Origin: Runella defluvii
Lineage (GTDB): Bacteria > Bacteroidota > Bacteroidia > Cytophagales > Spirosomataceae
Length of the DNA stretch: 64,000 bases
Direction: 5' to 3'
Assembly: GCF_014195535.1 (NCBI RefSeq)
Contig: NZ_JACIBY010000003.1
Location: 562,440 to 626,439, forward strand
How positions within the stretch are numbered: the first letter of the stretch is position 1; each line of letters opens with the position of its first letter. Under the pieces are notes generated by a model. It ran no database searches and was not told the origin of the DNA. It saw only the letters and a program-made list of their open reading frames with translations. This document shows positions 44,358 to 52,766 of this stretch, piece after piece. The position numbers and the translations under genes were made by a program.

Positions 44358-44687
44358 TAGAGGAATGTGATGAGTGAATAGTTTAGAGTTTGCATCTTCA
44401 ACAAGTTTAGTCAAGGCCAATATACCGTGTGCAATACGGGTTAGTTCGTCATGAATCCACTCAAAACCATAAGGCGTTTCAAGCAATTCTATGTTTTTTT
44501 TACCACTTAAAATATGGTTTGGGTGATTCATCCACCCAATAAACTGCGGCAATTCTCCAAAAACATCCTCCCCACATTTACATAACACCGCAAGTTGAAG
44601 AGAATATTCCTCGACATCTTTTCCTATTGGCACAGAAATGATTTCAAGTTCGCCCCAATTATTTACCTCAAACATCGTACATGGCAT
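44358..44687 (-). pseudogene. DUF2384 (MbcA/ParS/Xre-type) antitoxin C-terminal domain remnant, in frame with the M28 gene
   Basis: These 110 codons form a continuous frame with the M28 signal peptide. The segment from about residue 38 reads KCGEDVFGELPQFIGWM, followed by NHPNHILSGKKNIELLETP and YGFEWIHDELTRIAHGILA. This follows the toxin-binding domain of MbcA/ParS/Xre antitoxins (VFG-x-x-x-x-x-x-W-x-x-x-PN-x-x-L-x-G-x-x-P-x-x-L-L-x-T-x-x-G to L-x-R-I-x-x-G). The usual N-terminal helix-turn-helix is missing: an in-frame TAG lies just before ATG 44687 and the def stop is 88 bases away. No RES-type toxin is adjacent. It is probably a truncated orphan. Whether it is translated, alone or as a fusion, is not known. 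Confidence 0.6.
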
Positions 44688-44775
44688 TTGGCGTAAAAAT
44701 AATGACTATTTTACATAACAACCCTGTGAAAAATGTTTTAATTATAAGTTCTTACCTACGAATTTACGAAGCCTA

Positions 44776-45273
44776 CTACTTCGAGGGCGTAGGTCTCCAA
44801 CGAAACGACTGTGTATCAATCGCGCGCATGGTACACAGAATGCCATCAAGATGGTCGTATTCATGTTGCAAAAGTTCTGACAACGCATCTTCCATCGGCC
44901 ATTCTTGCGGCTGCCAGTGTTCATCGAAATATTTTATGGTCAACGACTTATGGCGCTTTACTTTAACCAACAAATTGGGAAAGCTCATGCAGTCGTCCCA
45001 CAGCTCAAACGTTTCTTCGCTCAAATTCACCAGTTCTGGATTAATAAAAACTACGGGGCGGTCTATGTTCATGTAAATCAACCGTTTCATAATTCCTAGC
45101 TGCGGTGCAGCAATGGCTCGTCCAAAGCCATATTTTGTGCGTACTTCTTGCATTACATTGTGGAGGTCGGCCACCCAGCCCAACAACTCGTCGTACTCTT
45201 CGGGTAAAACAGGGGCACATACCTCGTACAATCGCGGGTCGCCCAGTAAAAGTAAATCGGCTAATGTTTTCAT
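44776..45273 (-). CDS. def: Peptide deformylase
   Basis: The 165-residue protein has the three deformylase motifs. Motif 1 is GFGRAIAAPQLG (residues 49-60). Motif 2 is WDDCMSFP with the metal-binding Cys95, where most family members have EGCLS. Motif 3 is LQHEYDHLDG with His137, Glu138 and His141. The enzyme removes the formyl group from nascent proteins. Position 2 of the set (DDCMS in place of EGCLS) marks a divergent subtype, and there is no fmt gene beside it, so it may be a secondary deformylase. It is divergent from the sugar-dehydrogenase gene across the repeat array. Confidence 0.88.
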   Translation of the reverse strand: MKTLADLLLLGDPRLYEVCAPVLPEEYDELLGWVADLHNVMQEVRTKYGFGRAIAAPQLGIMKRLIYMNIDRPVVFINPELVNLSEETFELWDDCMSFPNLLVKVKRHKSLTIKYFDEHWQPQEWPMEDALSELLQHEYDHLDGILCTMRAIDTQSFRWRPTPSK

Positions 45274-45320
45274 CTTTTTCTTCGTGTCTAAGCACCGTTG
45301 TAAATCAAAATCTTATGTGT

Positions 45321-45699
45321 GGTTGGTTTCTCAAAACCAACCAACTCAGCTTTCTCAAAACCCTTACAAACGAGGTTTTGAGAAACCTCTAGTGTCAGAT
45401 TTGAGAATCTGACGTCACTCGTGAGGTGCGGTTGGTTTCTCGTGATGTGCCGTTGGTTTCTCAAAACCAACCAACTCGGGTCTCTTAAAACCCTTGAAAA
45501 CGAGGTTTTGAGAAACCTCCAACGTCAGATTTGAGAATCTGACGCCACTCGTGAGGTGCCGTTGGTTTCTCGTGATGTGCCGTTGGTTTCTCAAAACCAA
45601 CCAACTCAGGTCTCTCAAAACCAACCGACTCAGCTTTCTCAAAACCCTTACAAACGAGGTTTTGAGAAACCTCTTGCGTCAGATTTGAGAATCTGACGC
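45321..45699. repeat. Three-unit tandem array of TGAG-loop hairpins
   Basis: The array sits in the 522-base divergent gap between def and the next gene. Each unit has three hairpins in fixed order. The first is GTTGGTTT-CTCA-AAACCAAC (45321-45342, 45452-45471, 45582-45601). The second is GAGGTTT-TGAG-AAACCTC (45372-45389, 45502-45519, 45656-45673). The third is GTCAGATT-TGAG-AATCTGAC (45394-45413, 45523-45544, 45676-45699). Units are about 130 and 154 bases apart; the last carries an extra partial copy. ACTCGTGAGGTG linker sequence is also repeated. The region explains several spurious short reading frames. Confidence 0.85.
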
Positions 45700-45795
45700 C
45701 ACTCACAAACTCTTTATAATAAGTAGCGAGTATCTTAGACCTTTTTGAGACTTTATTTCATAAGCATTCATTCGCCCCTAAAACCCCAACCAGCA

Positions 45796-48708
45796 ATGCA
45801 AAATACAGCAATAAAACTCATACTATTACTGGGTTTTGTTTCGGTTTTTTCTTTCACAGGAACGGATACCCTCCAAAACGAATACCGAGCGGAAGGTGCT
45901 GCCGATTCCAACCGTGTCTATGTTCCCGACGACCTTGAAGCTACCCTCTGGGCCGAAGCACCGTTGTTTTACAATCCTACCAACATGGACATTGACGCCA
46001 AAGGGAGGGTTTGGATTACGGAGGCCGTCAACTACCGCAATTTTAACAATAAACCTGACCAAAAGCTCACCTTCAACGAAGGCGACCGAGTCATGATTCT
46101 GGAAGATACCGACGGTGATGGGAAGGCTGACAAATCGAAGGTGTTTGTCCAAGACAAAGACTTGGTAGCACCGCTGGGCATTGGGGTCATTGGCAATAAA
46201 GTGGTGGTAAGCTGCGCTCCCAATATTATCATTTATACCGACGAAAACGGCGACGACATTCCCGACAAAAAAGAGATTTTTTTAACGGGTTTTGGCGGCC
46301 TCGACCACGACCATTCGCTGCATTCGCTCACGGCTGGCCCCGACGGAAGGTGGCATTTTAACACAGGAAATGCGGGACCGCACAATGTCAACGATAAAAG
46401 TGGTTGGACACTGCGCTCGGGGAGTATTTATACAGGAGGAACACCCTACAACAAAGAAAACCAAGGCAATCAAAAAAGCGACGATGGCCGAATTTGGGTA
46501 GGTGGCCTGTCGTTGCGGATGAATGCCGACGGAACGGGTCTCAAAGTAATGGCGCACAATTTTAGGAATAGTTACGAAATAGCCATCGACAGCTACGGCG
46601 ATTATTGGCAAAATGATAACGACGACCAAGTAGTCACGTGCCGCACGAGTTGGGTCATGGAAGGCTCTAACGCAGGCTATTTTAGTGCCGACGGTACGCG
46701 TACTTGGCAGGCCGACCGACGACCTAGCCAAGACATGTTTACGACCCACTGGCACCAAGAAGACCCTGGCGTTTTGCTCGCGGGTGACAACACGGGCGCA
46801 GGCTCTCCCACGGGTATGCTCGTGTATGAAGGCGACGCCTTGGGTGAAAAATACCGAGGTACCGTTCTCAGCTGCGAAGCAGGTCGAAATGTGGTATGGG
46901 CGTATTGGCCTAAAGCCAAAGGGGCTGGTTTTGACTTTTCTCAACGGGTCGATTTTATCAGTAGCTTTCCCAAAGTCGAAGAACACTACATTTGGCACGA
47001 AACGGGCAAAGACAAACGTAAGTGGTTCCGCCCCAGCGATGCCGCTACGGGCCCAGACGGCGCTATTTACGTCGCCGATTGGTACGACCCCGTGGTAGGT
47101 GGCCACCAAATGCACGATAAAAAAGGCTACGGACGGATTTACCGAATCACGCCCAAAGGCAAAAAGTTAAGTACACCCACCTTAGATCTCGGCTCGGTCA
47201 AGGGACAAATCGAAGCCCTTAAAAACCCCGCCATCAACGTCAGAAACCTAGGTTTTGTGGCGTTACAAGCCCAAGGCGAAAAAGTAATTCCCGCCGTCAA
47301 AGCCTTGCTGGGAGACGCCAATCCGTTTGTGCAAGCGCGCGCGGTGTGGTTGTTGGCTCAATTGGGGGCAGCTGGAAAAACCGAAGTAGAACAACTTCTG
47401 CTTCAAAGTACTGACGCTCGGCTCCAAACTGCGGCATTTCGGGCGTTGAAGCACGACATTACGCCTTCAAGTTCGCCCCAAGAAATAGCCCAACAAGTGG
47501 ATTTGTGCCAAAAAGCGCTCAAAGTGGCTTCCCTCCCACTTTACCGCGAAATTGCCATTTCGTTGCGGGATGTTCCTTACGCTGCTATGGCAAGTCTGAT
47601 TTCGCCGCTCGAAGCTGCTTTTGATGGAAAAGACCGTTATTATTTAGAAGCCTTAGGAACGGCTTTGGACGGAAAAGAAGAAAGTTATTTCCAGAAAGTT
47701 CGTCCTCAATGGCCTCAAAATGCCGCCAAATGGACGCCCCAACAAGCGTGGATGGCGTGGCGACTTCATCCAAAAGCAGCCTTGGTCGATTTAAAAACGC
47801 GAGCGTCCTCTCCAACTCTCTCTTCTGAAGAGCGCAAACGAGCCATCACCGCCATTGCGTTTATAAAAGACAAATCGGCCGCGCTTGCCATGCTTGATTT
47901 AACCAAAAGTACCTTGAAAGACGTAGCCGAACAGGCGTTTTATTGGGTCAATTTCCGCAAAACCAACGATTGGCAGTCGTTGCTTGATTGGCAGGAAGCG
48001 GCGGCCACGCAACTCAGTCCCGCTCAAAAACAGATGTTGACTTGGAAAGACATCATGACCGATGCCAATGCCCCCATCGCAAAACGCGAAGAGGCGGCAA
48101 AAACGCTTGCTGGGGATGTATTTGGGGGACAATTGCTACTCGCTGCCGCCAGTGAGAACAAAATTCCGAAAGAGCTACGGCCGCTCATTGCTCAAACCAT
48201 TTTTAACAATCCCGATCGCAGTATTCGGATGATGGCGGGCGATTATTTTCCACGTCCAAGCGGAAAAGGACTGTCGGTAAGCTTAGCCGCAAGCTTTCCC
48301 GCCGACCTTGGTAAAGGCAAACAGATTTTTCAAACACACTGCACGTCGTGTCACCGCTTTCAGCAAGACGGGAAAGAAATTGGCCCTGATTTGACTTTGA
48401 TTGGGAAAAAGTTTGATAAAGAGGGATTGTTAGACGCCATCATCAATCCAAGCGCCAGTTTGGCCTTTGGCTACGAACCGTGGATTATTCAAACCAAAGA
48501 CAAAAATACGTACTACGGTTTTGTGGTGGGCGACGGGGCGAATGTGCTCCTCAGGGATGTTGCGGGCAAAACATCGGCCATTAAAGCGTCACAAATTGCT
48601 TCTCGTCAACAACTTAAAAATAGCTTGATGCCTGAACCGTCATCGTTGGGGCTAAAAGAAAAAGATTTGTCGGATTTGGCAGGGTATCTGCTCGGGTTAC
48701 CTAAGTAA
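45796..48708 (+). CDS. Membrane-bound sugar dehydrogenase-like beta-propeller with HEAT repeats and cytochrome c (second copy)
   Basis: The start at ATG 45796 (MQNTAIKLILLLGFVSVFSFTG) gives a signal peptide. The 970-residue protein has the same three-part layout as the gene at 21890. An N-terminal propeller carries DTDGDGKADKSKVF, DENGDDIPDKKEIF and GLDHDHSLHSLTAGPDG calcium-like loops. HEAT repeats span about residues 470-790. The cytochrome c domain has CTSCH at about residues 848-852, followed by FQQDGKEIGPDLTLIGKKFD and ending MPEPSSLGLKEKDLSDLAGYLLGLPK. This matches the planctomycete-type membrane dehydrogenase architecture. It is more acidic and longer than the first copy, so the two probably handle different substrates. 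The VNTR and a terminator follow. Confidence 0.9.
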   Translation: MQNTAIKLILLLGFVSVFSFTGTDTLQNEYRAEGAADSNRVYVPDDLEATLWAEAPLFYNPTNMDIDAKGRVWITEAVNYRNFNNKPDQKLTFNEGDRVMILEDTDGDGKADKSKVFVQDKDLVAPLGIGVIGNKVVVSCAPNIIIYTDENGDDIPDKKEIFLTGFGGLDHDHSLHSLTAGPDGRWHFNTGNAGPHNVNDKSGWTLRSGSIYTGGTPYNKENQGNQKSDDGRIWVGGLSLRMNADGTGLKVMAHNFRNSYEIAIDSYGDYWQNDNDDQVVTCRTSWVMEGSNAGYFSADGTRTWQADRRPSQDMFTTHWHQEDPGVLLAGDNTGAGSPTGMLVYEGDALGEKYRGTVLSCEAGRNVVWAYWPKAKGAGFDFSQRVDFISSFPKVEEHYIWHETGKDKRKWFRPSDAATGPDGAIYVADWYDPVVGGHQMHDKKGYGRIYRITPKGKKLSTPTLDLGSVKGQIEALKNPAINVRNLGFVALQAQGEKVIPAVKALLGDANPFVQARAVWLLAQLGAAGKTEVEQLLLQSTDARLQTAAFRALKHDITPSSSPQEIAQQVDLCQKALKVASLPLYREIAISLRDVPYAAMASLISPLEAAFDGKDRYYLEALGTALDGKEESYFQKVRPQWPQNAAKWTPQQAWMAWRLHPKAALVDLKTRASSPTLSSEERKRAITAIAFIKDKSAALAMLDLTKSTLKDVAEQAFYWVNFRKTNDWQSLLDWQEAAATQLSPAQKQMLTWKDIMTDANAPIAKREEAAKTLAGDVFGGQLLLAAASENKIPKELRPLIAQTIFNNPDRSIRMMAGDYFPRPSGKGLSVSLAASFPADLGKGKQIFQTHCTSCHRFQQDGKEIGPDLTLIGKKFDKEGLLDAIINPSASLAFGYEPWIIQTKDKNTYYGFVVGDGANVLLRDVAGKTSAIKASQIASRQQLKNSLMPEPSSLGLKEKDLSDLAGYLLGLPK

Positions 48709-48741
48709 GCAAGAGGCAAGAGTCGGACCGTCGCACGGCAA

Positions 48742-48804
48742 GGGGCAAGGGGCAAGGGGCAAGGGGCAAGGGGCAAGGGGCAAGGGGCAAGGGGCAAGGG
48801 GCAA
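48742..48804 (+). repeat. Nine perfect tandem copies of GGGGCAA
   Basis: Counting base by base gives nine exact 7-base units over 63 bases. It lies between two convergent genes (stops at 48708 and 48863), directly before a terminator hairpin. On the plus strand, runs of four G every seven bases make a strong G-quadruplex candidate. Copy number is likely to vary between isolates. Confidence 0.95.
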
Positions 48805-48810
48805 GAAAAA

Positions 48811-48853
48811 CTAAAGTAAAGGGCGAATGAGTTCCTTCTGCCCTTTACTTTAG
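48811..48853. terminator. 14-bp terminator hairpin between convergent genes
   Basis: CTAAAGTAAAGGGC (48811-48824) and GCCCTTTACTTTAG (48840-48853) are perfect complements around a 15-base loop. It follows the GGGGCAA array and lies 10 bases from the stop of the minus-strand gene. Confidence 0.75.
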
Positions 48854-48862
48854 CCAATAATA

Positions 48863-49945
48863 TTATAAACGAACGACTTCGCCCGTACGCACTGATTCGT
48901 CGCACGCAAACGCGATTTGAAGGCTGTTTACGGCGTCCGCCATGTGGTCGGTTAGGTCAACATCTTCTACGATTGCCTTTAAGAAATAAGCTTGTTCGCG
49001 GTTACAAAGCTCTTGGTGGTCTGGCTCGTCGGTCAGGTTAATCCACTCATCAGGTTTTGTAAATGCGTTGTTTTCGTCAATATCAGCATGGTGATAGCGC
49101 AACGACTCCGTTTTGGTGTGTGCGTCCACGTTGTCCGATTTACCCGCCCCACCTGCATCTTTTGCTACAATCGACACGCAGCCTTTAGGGCCTACCACGT
49201 CTTTCACAAAAAATGCCGTTTCGCTCATCATCGGGCCCCAGCCTGCTTCGTACCAACCTACGGAACCATCCTCAAAACGAATTTGGAGTTGTCCGTAATT
49301 GTAATTTCCCGCAGGAATATCGTCGGTCAAGCGAGCGCCAATGGCCGATACCCACACTGGTTTTGAACGGGTCATTTGGCACATAACGTCGATGTAATGC
49401 ACGCCGCAGTCCACGATTGGGCTAAGGCTTTTCATCAAATTGCGGTGTACGTCCCACATATAGCCGTGGCTTTGCTGGTTGAGATTCATCCTCATTACCA
49501 ACGGCTTACCAAGCGTTTGTGCCAATTCCACAAACTTTTCCCACGACGGATGATGGCGCAAAATATACCCTACCACCAATTTTTTATTGGCTTTCACGGC
49601 TGCTTCTACCACGCGCTTCGCTCCTTCGACGGTATCAGCAACGGGCTTTTCGATAAATACGTGACAGCCGTGCTCAAAGGCCATGACGGCAAACGCTTCG
49701 TGCGTGTCGGGGTAGGTGGAGATACAAACCGCGTCGGGTTGAGTCGCTTGAAGGGCTTCTGCATAATCGGAATACAATGCGTAACCGCCCCCTAATTTTT
49801 CGTTTAGAACTTCTTTACTTTTTCCCGTTGAGACAATACCACAAATTTCGAAACCTTCAAAATTATGATAGGCTGTGGCGTGAGAGGCGCCCATGTTACC
49901 GCATCCAACGACAAGGACGCGCACTGGTTTGGGGGATGTTGACAT
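48863..49945 (-). CDS. Gfo/Idh/MocA family oxidoreductase
   Basis: The 360-residue protein starts with a nucleotide-binding fold (VRVLVVGCGNMGASHATAYH) followed by the family's EKP motif in HVFIEKPVADTVEGAK, where the lysine is catalytic. GYILRHHPSWEK and the substrate-site YIDVMCQMT stretch (DCGVHYIDVM, with the Asp and His typical of the family) complete it. Such enzymes oxidise or reduce sugar ring hydroxyls with NAD(P). There is no signal peptide, so it acts in the cytoplasm. It lies beside the second sugar-dehydrogenase gene and would fit the reduction or oxidation step of 3-keto-sugar metabolism; the substrate is inferred. Confidence 0.88.
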   Translation of the reverse strand: MSTSPKPVRVLVVGCGNMGASHATAYHNFEGFEICGIVSTGKSKEVLNEKLGGGYALYSDYAEALQATQPDAVCISTYPDTHEAFAVMAFEHGCHVFIEKPVADTVEGAKRVVEAAVKANKKLVVGYILRHHPSWEKFVELAQTLGKPLVMRMNLNQQSHGYMWDVHRNLMKSLSPIVDCGVHYIDVMCQMTRSKPVWVSAIGARLTDDIPAGNYNYGQLQIRFEDGSVGWYEAGWGPMMSETAFFVKDVVGPKGCVSIVAKDAGGAGKSDNVDAHTKTESLRYHHADIDENNAFTKPDEWINLTDEPDHQELCNREQAYFLKAIVEDVDLTDHMADAVNSLQIAFACDESVRTGEVVRL

Positions 49946-50197
49946 AGGTAGTAATGAAAGGAAATGGTTTTAACTGTAAAAGTACATCATTCATTCTTAC
50001 ATACCATCATTTCTTCAAAATGGGCTGTTGTGGCACAGTAATTTTTGGGTAATAAATTGGAGAATTGTTTTAAGATTATTTATCTATTATTTTTTATTTA
50101 TACAATTATATAATCTTTTATATTTAATATATTTGATTATTTTTTGTTAATTTCTATTCAAGAATAAACTTTATATGTTTCCATTTTATTCTCTCTC
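49946..50197. other. Very AT-rich divergent intergenic region
   Basis: This stretch between the oxidoreductase and the metE leader is dominated by A and T, especially 50070-50190, with no reading frame and no convincing repeat. It probably contains upstream promoter elements of both genes. Confidence 0.5.
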
Positions 50198-50205
50198 TAC
50201 CTTTG
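50198..50205 (+). promoter_or_regulatory. Predicted -7 element of the metE transcript
   Basis: TACCTTTG fits TAnnTTTG exactly. Transcription from here would begin about 10 bases before the riboswitch P1 helix, which supports the placement. No clear TTTG lies at -33. Confidence 0.5.
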
Positions 50206-50221
50206 CAGAAGTTCTTTCAAT

Positions 50222-50353
50222 CAATTGCCGTTTTTGGTTTCAGCGGAATTTGTTTTTGCTGAATTAAAAAGGAATCGTGTGTAACTCACGAACTGACGTG
50301 CAACCGTAAATCGCCCAAAGCGATAAGTCGAGACACTTGCCAAAAACGAATTG
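50222..50353 (+). ncRNA. Cobalamin riboswitch in the metE leader
   Basis: The P1 helix is formed by CAATT and CGTTTTTGG on the left (50222-50237) with CCAAAAACG and AATTG on the right (50340-50353). Between them are the conserved parts of the B12 aptamer: AAAAAGGAAT, then the CGTG-CACG hairpin, then CTGACGTGCAACCGTAA (the GCAACYGTAA-type core), then AAGTCGAGACACTTGCC, matching the 3' B12-box (AGYCMGgAgaCCkGCC). It lies upstream of B12-independent methionine synthase, the usual target, which is shut off when cobalamin is present. Confidence 0.88.
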
Positions 50354-50384
50354 ACGGAGGCTTTCACGAGTCGAAGCCGACGTC
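50352..50384 (+). promoter_or_regulatory. Candidate expression-platform hairpin downstream of the riboswitch
   Basis: TGACG (50352-50356) pairs with CGTCA (50380-50384), and GGCTT (50359-50363) with AAGCC (50374-50378) inside it. It begins within the last bases of P1, so the two helices overlap and could be mutually exclusive. It lies about 70 bases before the ATG. No U-run follows, so control may be of translation. Confidence 0.45.
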
Positions 50385-50453
50385 AGGCAGTGGGTAAGGA
50401 AAGAGCAAATAAGTTTTTCAACTTTTTTGTTTCATTCAACTCCTTTTACTCTT

Positions 50454-52763
50454 ATGCTCAAAAACAACCTTGGGTATCCTCGCATTGGCAGCCGCCGCGA
50501 GCTCAAAAAAGCCTGTGAAGCCTACTGGGCGGGCAAAATCTCACAAACCGAACTGTTAGAAACAGGCCGCCAAATCCGCCTTCACAACTGGCAGCTGCAA
50601 CAACAAGCAGGCATTGACCTCATTCCGTCCAACGATTTTTCTTTGTACGACCATGTGCTCGACCTCAGCCTAACCGTGGGTGCTATTCCTGCTCGCTACC
50701 AAGAAATCTTAAATGCCAATCCTCAAAACAATTCCCTCGATGTCTATTTTGCTATGGCTCGGGGCTACCAAAAAGAGGGGCTTGACATCAAAGCGTTAGA
50801 AATGACCAAATGGTATGATACCAATTACCATTACTTAGTGCCTGAGTTCACCAAAAATCAGACGTTTAGCCTTTCTTCAGACAAAATTTTCAATGAGTTT
50901 GATGAAGCCAAATCGGCAGGAATTTTGACGAAACCCGTGCTTTTAGGGCCTGTTTCGTACTTGCTTTTGGGCAAAGAAAAAGAAGCCGATTTTCACCGCT
51001 TAGAATTATTACCTCGCTTGCTTTCCGTCTATTACGACATCATTGAGCGACTGACCCAACAAGGAGCCGTGTGGATTCAATTCGATGAACCCTGCCTTGC
51101 ACTTGATTTAAGCTACAAAGAAAAAGACGCCCTCCGAACGGCCTACGGCACGATTCGTACCCGTTTCCCCCAACTGAAAATTATGCTGGCTACTTACTTT
51201 GATGGCTTACGCGACAACCTGCTGGTAGCTTCTCTTTTGCCAGTTTGTACGCTACATGTCGATTTGGTACGTTTCCCCAGTCAATTTGAGAACCTATTAA
51301 CAGCCATTCACGAACCTATGTCGTTGTCGCTTGGTGTAGTTGACGGACGCAACATTTGGAAAAACGACTACACCCGTTCTCTCACTTTCATCCAAAAAGC
51401 CATTGATAAGTTAGGAGAAGCAAGGGTAATGATTGCGCCCTCTTGCTCCTTGCTGCATACGCCCTGCGATTTGGAATTGGAGAAAGACGAAACCAGACTT
51501 CCCTCTGAGATAAAGCAATGGATGGCTTTTGCCAAACAAAAGCTTCAAGAAATCAACGATTTATACCTCATCGCTACCCAAGGAAACGACGCTAAATGGG
51601 CACAAAATAAAGCAGACATCGAAAGTCGGCGTAGGTCGCCATTGATTCACAAGCCGCACGTAAAACAACGCATTGATGCGCTCAGCGAGGCCGATACCCA
51701 GCGTAAAAGTCCGTTCTCAACCCGTCAACATCTTCAAAAAGCGTTCTTGCAGTTGCCCACGTTCCCCACAACGACCATTGGGTCATTCCCCCAAACAGAC
51801 GCCATTCGTCAGCTTCGCGCTCGCTACAAAAGCGGCGAGATTTCCCCCCAACACTACGAGGAAATCATCGAAAACCACACAAAAGAAGCGATAAAATGGC
51901 AGGAAGAAATAGGTTTGGATGTGTTGGTACACGGCGAATTTGAGCGTAATGACATGGTGGAGTATTTCGGCGAACTGTTGGAAGGGTATGCTTTTACGCA
52001 AAATGGTTGGGTACAAAGCTATGGTTCACGTTGTGTGAAACCACCAATTATCTATGGCGATATTGAACGCCCACACCCCATGACCGTACGATGGGCTACT
52101 TACGCCCAATCGCTGACCTCAAAACCAGTGAAAGGCATGTTGACGGGGCCAATTACGATTTTGCAATGGTCGTTTGTTCGGGACGACCAAGCTCGAAGTG
52201 AAACAATGTTTCAGCTTGCCTTGGCGATTCGTGATGAAGTATTGGATTTGGAAAAAGCAGGTATTCGAATCATCCAAATCGACGAAGCTGCGCTGCGTGA
52301 AGGACTTCCGCTACGCAAAAGCGACCGACAAGCCTATCTGGATCATTCCGTCAAAGCCTTTCGGGTGGCATCTTCCGCAGTGGCTGACCAGACCCAAATC
52401 CATACCCACATGTGTTATTCGGAGTTTAATGACATCATAGAATCCATTGCGGAGATGGATGCGGACGTTATAACGATTGAAACGTCCCGCTCACAAATGG
52501 AGCTATTGGAGGCTTTTTATACCTTCAACTATCCCAACGAAATTGGCCCAGGCGTGTATGACATCCACAGCCCCCGCGTGCCCAGCGTCGAGGAAATGGT
52601 GCAATTGTTAGAAAAAGCATTGGCCGTACTCCCCGCTGATCATCTTTGGGTCAATCCCGACTGTGGTTTAAAAACGCGCCGTTGGCCAGAAACTGAGAGG
52701 GCGCTCAAAAACATGGTACAAGCAGCACAACACGTGAGAGAAACCATCAACGAAGAAGTTTAA
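50454..52763 (+). CDS. metE: 5-methyltetrahydropteroyltriglutamate-homocysteine methyltransferase (B12-independent methionine synthase)
   Basis: The start at ATG 50454 (MLKNNLGYPRIGSRRELKKACEAYW) matches the conserved N-terminus of the family; nine codons of the longer frame are not needed. The 769 residues contain both MetE barrels. The C-terminal barrel opens with PTTTIGSFPQTDAIRQLR and holds the zinc ligands in IHTHMCYSEF and VNPDCGLKTRRW plus the intervening glutamate (IQIDEAALREGLP). The enzyme transfers the methyl group of methyltetrahydrofolate to homocysteine without cobalamin. The leader carries a cobalamin riboswitch, and a strong terminator follows. Confidence 0.97.
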   Translation: MLKNNLGYPRIGSRRELKKACEAYWAGKISQTELLETGRQIRLHNWQLQQQAGIDLIPSNDFSLYDHVLDLSLTVGAIPARYQEILNANPQNNSLDVYFAMARGYQKEGLDIKALEMTKWYDTNYHYLVPEFTKNQTFSLSSDKIFNEFDEAKSAGILTKPVLLGPVSYLLLGKEKEADFHRLELLPRLLSVYYDIIERLTQQGAVWIQFDEPCLALDLSYKEKDALRTAYGTIRTRFPQLKIMLATYFDGLRDNLLVASLLPVCTLHVDLVRFPSQFENLLTAIHEPMSLSLGVVDGRNIWKNDYTRSLTFIQKAIDKLGEARVMIAPSCSLLHTPCDLELEKDETRLPSEIKQWMAFAKQKLQEINDLYLIATQGNDAKWAQNKADIESRRRSPLIHKPHVKQRIDALSEADTQRKSPFSTRQHLQKAFLQLPTFPTTTIGSFPQTDAIRQLRARYKSGEISPQHYEEIIENHTKEAIKWQEEIGLDVLVHGEFERNDMVEYFGELLEGYAFTQNGWVQSYGSRCVKPPIIYGDIERPHPMTVRWATYAQSLTSKPVKGMLTGPITILQWSFVRDDQARSETMFQLALAIRDEVLDLEKAGIRIIQIDEAALREGLPLRKSDRQAYLDHSVKAFRVASSAVADQTQIHTHMCYSEFNDIIESIAEMDADVITIETSRSQMELLEAFYTFNYPNEIGPGVYDIHSPRVPSVEEMVQLLEKALAVLPADHLWVNPDCGLKTRRWPETERALKNMVQAAQHVRETINEEV

Positions 52764-52766
52764 ACA

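Noticed and set aside
45321-45699. CRISPR array
   Set aside because: There are no equal repeats with unique spacers; the units are composed of different hairpins and no cas genes are present.
45105-45706. Several short open frames across the repeat array
   Set aside because: They arise from the repeated hairpins and change frame between units.
46282-47115. 277-codon minus-strand frame inside the second dehydrogenase gene
   Set aside because: It is antisense to the calcium-loop-rich propeller and has no recognisable domain.
48606-48905. Minus-strand frame with repeated Cys-Pro-Leu
   Set aside because: It is the translation of the GGGGCAA repeat, not a gene.
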